A stretch of DNA of 64,000 bases from SXXH01 sp041165735 (GTDB lineage Bacteria > Planctomycetota > UBA1135 > GCA-002686595). Position numbers and translations under genes: made by a program. This document shows, piece after piece, positions 61,801-64,000 of this stretch; within the stretch, counting starts at the first letter, position 1; every line of letters begins with the position of its first letter. Location: positions 1 to 64,000 of the forward strand of contig JBKDQQ010000123.1 of NCBI GenBank assembly GCA_046341775.1. Direction: 5' to 3'. Below the pieces are notes generated by a model, which saw only the letters and a list, made by a program, of their open reading frames with translations, did no database searches and was not told the origin of the DNA.

Positions 61801-62827
61801 GCAGGCCGACCGCCGCGCCGTGCAAGGCGTCGTGGCGTCCCGCCTCGTGCAGCGCGAGGCAGGCGGCGCGCCAGAACTCGGCGGGCCAATCCGCGCGCAG
61901 CGGCATCCATGCCTGCACGAGCTCGGCGGAAAGCAGCTTGCGCTCCTGCGAGCGCAAGGCCGCGAGCAGCAGCAGCGCGCGCCGCGCGTCGCCGCGCAGG
62001 CCTTGCACCTTCTCCGCGGCGAGTCCCAGCGCCACCACGCGATCGAAGTCGCGCGCCTCGGCGGCGATCTCCATCGACAGCACGAGCGCATCCGCGTCGG
62101 CGCCCAGCTCGACCGCGCGCGCGGCCGCTTCGAGTGCCGCTGCGTGGCAGGCGGCCGCGACATCGAGTCGCTTGAGGATGCGGGCGCCGTCGGTCTCGCC
62201 ATTGGCCTCGAGGTCGGCTTGCAGCCGCGCGTACAAGGCGGGGCGGCGCGCGTCGTCCGGAGCGATGGCCGCCGCCTGGCGCGAACGTCCGCGCTGCACG
62301 AGCGCATCCTCGGCCGCGAAGCGGCGCGCGTACTCCGCGTCGCAGGCCTTCAAGTTCGACTCGGCCTCGAGGCGCCACGCTCGCGCGAGGGTGCTCCACA
62401 GGACCGCGGATCCGGGCGTGGCCGCCAGGCTGGCGTCGATGCGCTTGCGGGCGCTTTCGTAGGCGCCCGCCTTGAGCTCCAGCTCGACGAGCGCGCGCGC
62501 CACGCCGGCGTCCGTCGGCCGCCGCTCGGCGACCATGGCGAGGTCCGCCCTGCCGCGTTCGAAGGCGCCCAGGTCGACGAGCAATTGGCCCCTGTCGCGG
62601 CGGACGGCCGCCGCCAGCTCCTCGTCGCCCTCGTCCTCGGCCTGCCGCAGGCACTGGTCGAGGTTCATCAGCGCCTGGTCCTGGTCGAGCACGCCCTGCG
62701 ACAGGCGCGTCTTGACGAGCGCGTAGTGCTCGGCCGCGCTGGTGGACGACTGTCGCGTCACCATGGCGAAGACGCCGAACAGGAGCGTCAGCGACAACGC
62801 GAACAGGAACCAGCTGCTCCACTTCAT
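58796..62827 (-). CDS. Large membrane-anchored TPR-repeat protein
   Basis: A 1343-residue protein. One N-terminal membrane helix (about 4-23, WSSWFLFALSLTLLFGVF) is followed by continuous helical TPR-like repeats (for example LVDLGAFERGRADLAMVAERRPTDAG, shown here only in part: GAFERGRADLAMVAERRPT). It has no lipobox but otherwise resembles the giant TPR proteins of exosortase-type exopolysaccharide loci (TIGR02917), and its place beside the export genes and a sigma-54 activator supports that role. It is probably periplasmic scaffolding. It is co-directional with and 48 bp downstream of the regulator gene. Confidence 0.75.
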   Translation of the reverse strand: MKWSSWFLFALSLTLLFGVFAMVTRQSSTSAAEHYALVKTRLSQGVLDQDQALMNLDQCLRQAEDEGDEELAAAVRRDRGQLLVDLGAFERGRADLAMVAERRPTDAGVARALVELELKAGAYESARKRIDASLAATPGSAVLWSTLARAWRLEAESNLKACDAEYARRFAAEDALVQRGRSRQAAAIAPDDARRPALYARLQADLEANGETDGARILKRLDVAAACHAAALEAAARAVELGADADALVLSMEIAAEARDFDRVVALGLAAEKVQGLRGDARRALLLLAALRSQERKLLSAELVQAWMPLRADWPAEFWRAACLALHEAGRHDALHGAAVGLRGSTGLLDMVEADFWLGLSLSRSGYCGDATRFFSGFLRVDDAVDPIPHARAIARRELAACARSAGRTGEELEHLRGVVQLWPEGDGEAWARLAQLSAEGDHGGWRLPVDQQARAIALMPARADELVAAWTEWGERHLQLVGFDANNPDEGERGPLGPSSYELHRRAQEWLRRGELPRAVAGNRRLLAQLPTFLPAVVLALDLAQAQGGARAVAEAIAARVEVGGRTARTDAVLATLSSDSLPAKTRLALIKADPLHSGRLQIAEELLRRGRSDQALAGLEALAADSWTNEARLVAARLRLERGEAELAAELVLPAEAALDSTPGALELALDALAAANRSEDALALLQRHGAALAPKRALAICDSLLRRGEAASALLLASRLDARKETRGPEVLLRLLSCQLALGRVGPALETLQRLEAFDATGRSARLGILAALAAKDDGLLADQIDMLRPQAKRNPLLAAQLALLRLDADAAALELAKLPPEEVADRDPARHLASVAADLLRKRRPTQAQWFGVDDLRHARLHILGQGAPRDPREVVAWMLASQDALAAPALKRRLAQDGAAPTEAWDRWLWTKLLVQEGRVDAARASAELLVAGAPDFGPGWNLLRDIGLPRDADERAKARFALRRMEALGALACQAWERKLLEGVYQLLDGSAERALRLAEETLVEQPGSVRARRLAVLASAKLGDDARLVEEARPALSPRTDAIDALTTAERAELVQLVADRAVQLARGSSPLAARHRSLFDDLAAASPDDPWCTLAAARLDLHVDPRTPAVGVARANGRLDRFRLAHRDRGLDELSTGSIAAWTAFHLECDPEQALRFLEAELAVQPAQLAPWIERPAVLGRLQRHAEAARAARLADDLAPGERMAREALRWSARGEMSEAAIEDALLDVPAREGTPGAEPEIVLLAADAYANIGPRGSAHAGQLVELLRPHLATRPAMRPEWVLVGLRAAAQAGGADAAGKAAAFAAEANSLGAALDQRLPRMLAGLARAGGVDS

Positions 62828-62875
62828 CGGGGTAGTCCTCGTGTCCTTGCGGGGGGCGCCGTCCGGGCGGCGACT

Positions 62876-64000
62876 CTAGCCTGCTTGCCGTCCGAACTCC
62901 ACCAGGCCGTGCCGGCGGAGCTTGTTGAACAGGGTGGTGCGGTCGATGCCGAGCATGCGGGCGGTCTCGCTCTTGTTGCCGCCGCAATGCAGCAGGGCGG
63001 CGCGCAGGATGGCGCGCTCCTGCTCGTCCATCAGTTCGCGCAGCTGCACGCCGGGTCGGAAGCCAACCGACGCCGCGTGCGCAGCCTCGCCGGCGCCCTC
63101 GAGCTCGAGGTCGACCGGCTCGATGCGCTCGCCGCGCGCGTAGAACAAGGCCGCTTGCAGCACGTGTTCGAGCTCGCGCACGTTGCCGGGCCAGTCGTGG
63201 GCGCAAACGCGCTCCAGCGCGGCGCTCGAGAGCGGCTTGGGCTCGAGCCCGTGTTCGGCGGACAGCTTGAGCACGAGGCGCGCCGCGAGCAGCGGCAGGT
63301 CGCCGCGCCTCTCGCGCAGGGGCGGCAGCGTCAAGTGGGCTTGCCGCAGGCGCCAGTGCAAGTCCGGGCGGAAGCGCCCCGCGGCGACCTCGTCCTTCAA
63401 TGGCGAGTTGCTGGCCGCGATGATGCGCACGTCGACCTTGCGCGTCGCGTCGTCGCCCACGCGCTCGTAGACCATGTCCTGCAGCACGCGCAGCAGCTTG
63501 ACCTGCAGCGCGGGGGAGGCGCTGGCGACCTCGTCCAGGAACAGCGTGCCTCCGTCGGCCGCCTCGAAGCGACCGGCGCGTTCCGCGAGCGCGCCCGTGA
63601 AGGCGCCCTTGGCGTGGCCGAAGAGCTCGCTGTCGAGCAGGTCGCCCGACAGCGCGCCGCAGTTGACCTCGACGAAGGGCTTCTTCGCGCGGGCGCTGCG
63701 CTGGTGGATGGCGCGCGCCAAGCGCGTCTTGCCCGTGCCCGATTCGCCCTCGAGCAGGATGGCGACGCGCGCGTCCTGCACGCTGCGCACGCGCTCGAGC
63801 TGGGCGTGCAGGCGCGGGTCGCGCGAGCATTGTCCATAGTCGTCGCCCGGTTCGAGCGCGGCGCGCAACTGCGCGCAGTCGCGCTTGAGCCGTCGGGCCT
63901 CGTCGGCGCGCGCCACCGCCGCGGCCACGTCCTCGTCGGCGGCGGGCTTCTTCAAGTAGCCCGCGACGCCACGGCGCGTCGCGTCCCAGGCGTCGCCTTC
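62876..64000 (-). CDS. Sigma-54-dependent response regulator, cut by the window edge
   Basis: 375 residues are visible and the reading frame is open to the edge, so the N-terminus is missing. The visible start, GVAGYLKKPAADEDVAAAV, is the C-terminal end of a receiver domain (the conserved Lys-Pro). Next come the AAA+ core with Walker A GESGTGKT, sigma-54 contact loop GAFTGA, LFLDEVASASP (Walker B), and WRLRQAHLTLPPLRERRGDL, and a Fis-type helix-turn-helix (NKSETARMLGIDRTTLFNKL). It activates sigma-54 promoters after phosphorylation. It resembles the PrsR-type regulators of exosortase loci, so it may control the adjacent exopolysaccharide genes. Confidence 0.93.
   Translation of the reverse strand, partial: EGDAWDATRRGVAGYLKKPAADEDVAAAVARADEARRLKRDCAQLRAALEPGDDYGQCSRDPRLHAQLERVRSVQDARVAILLEGESGTGKTRLARAIHQRSARAKKPFVEVNCGALSGDLLDSELFGHAKGAFTGALAERAGRFEAADGGTLFLDEVASASPALQVKLLRVLQDMVYERVGDDATRKVDVRIIAASNSPLKDEVAAGRFRPDLHWRLRQAHLTLPPLRERRGDLPLLAARLVLKLSAEHGLEPKPLSSAALERVCAHDWPGNVRELEHVLQAALFYARGERIEPVDLELEGAGEAAHAASVGFRPGVQLRELMDEQERAILRAALLHCGGNKSETARMLGIDRTTLFNKLRRHGLVEFGRQAG

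Noticed and set aside
63319..63338. A possible further palindrome copy (GTCAA-GTGGGC-TTGCC)
   Set aside because: One arm lacks the central A and the other outer positions do not fit; ordinary coding sequence of the regulator explains it.
63955..63957. A start codon for the regulator at 63955 (TTG)
   Set aside because: The open frame continues to the window edge and encodes the end of a receiver domain, so the true start lies outside the window.

Overview
The window is a gene-dense, very GC-rich (about 70% by eye) stretch from a diderm bacterium. It has outer-membrane assembly genes (TamA/TamB-like), a Wza-type export lipoprotein and many lipoprotein signal sequences. GTG and TTG starts and GTGA/ATGA stop-start overlaps are common. 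The gene content (exosortase-type polysaccharide genes, AttEFGH-like transporter, DUF5658, large TPR protein) would fit a Planctomycetota lineage. Myxococcota or a related high-GC diderm phylum cannot be excluded, because no rRNA or other phylogenetic marker is present.

Layout. (1) 1-10650, plus strand: a small DUF5658-like membrane protein, then a tightly coupled run of a nucleotide-sugar epimerase, three GT4 and one GT2 glycosyltransferases, a 595-aa protein of unknown function, a membrane-anchored sulfatase/phosphotransferase-like enzyme and a further GT4 enzyme. This is a polysaccharide or glycan assembly operon. (2) 10681-25572, minus strand: ABC ATPase, double-FtsX permease and AttH-like lipocalin (att-type operon), then an SDR without its catalytic Tyr, a SRPBCC/epimerase-like fusion, a secreted alpha/beta hydrolase, truD, tamB and tamA. 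(3) 25662-37026: a small SRPBCC protein (plus), then on the minus strand addB-addA and an NagX-like acyltransferase in one overlapping operon, followed by a small outer-membrane protein and a GH20 hexosaminidase. (4) 37131-40409: a small lipoprotein convergent with a C-terminal-processing protease that carries EF-hand-like loops. (5) 40654-49033, plus: moaC, asd, accB, accC, a lipoprotein, UDP-xylose synthase, glmS and a UDP-glucuronate-epimerase-like gene. (6) 49239-58700, plus: rmlA, rmlD, rmlB, then Wza-like, Wzc-like, O-ligase-like, asparagine-synthase-like (frameshifted) and polysaccharide deacetylase genes. The last four resemble the exosortase (XrtA)-associated exopolysaccharide set. 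(7) 58796-64000, minus: a 1343-aa TPR protein and a sigma-54 activator cut by the window edge, which probably regulate and assist the same export system.

How the genes work together: GlmS, UXS, the epimerases and RmlABD supply activated sugars. The glycosyltransferases build glycans, Wza/Wzc/ligase export or attach them, and the deacetylase modifies them. The TPR protein and the sigma-54 regulator sit at the end of this locus.

The most unusual signal is not a gene. It is an 18-bp palindrome, YGTCAA-N6-TTGACR, present in six exact copies (plus one degenerate copy) scattered over 48 kb. Some copies lie inside conserved coding sequence, where they force codons that look rare here, and others lie at gene ends. 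A second notable point is a frameshift in the asnB-like gene exactly at a GC-dinucleotide run. No tRNA, rRNA, CRISPR array or insertion sequence was seen. No gap between genes exceeds about 250 bp.
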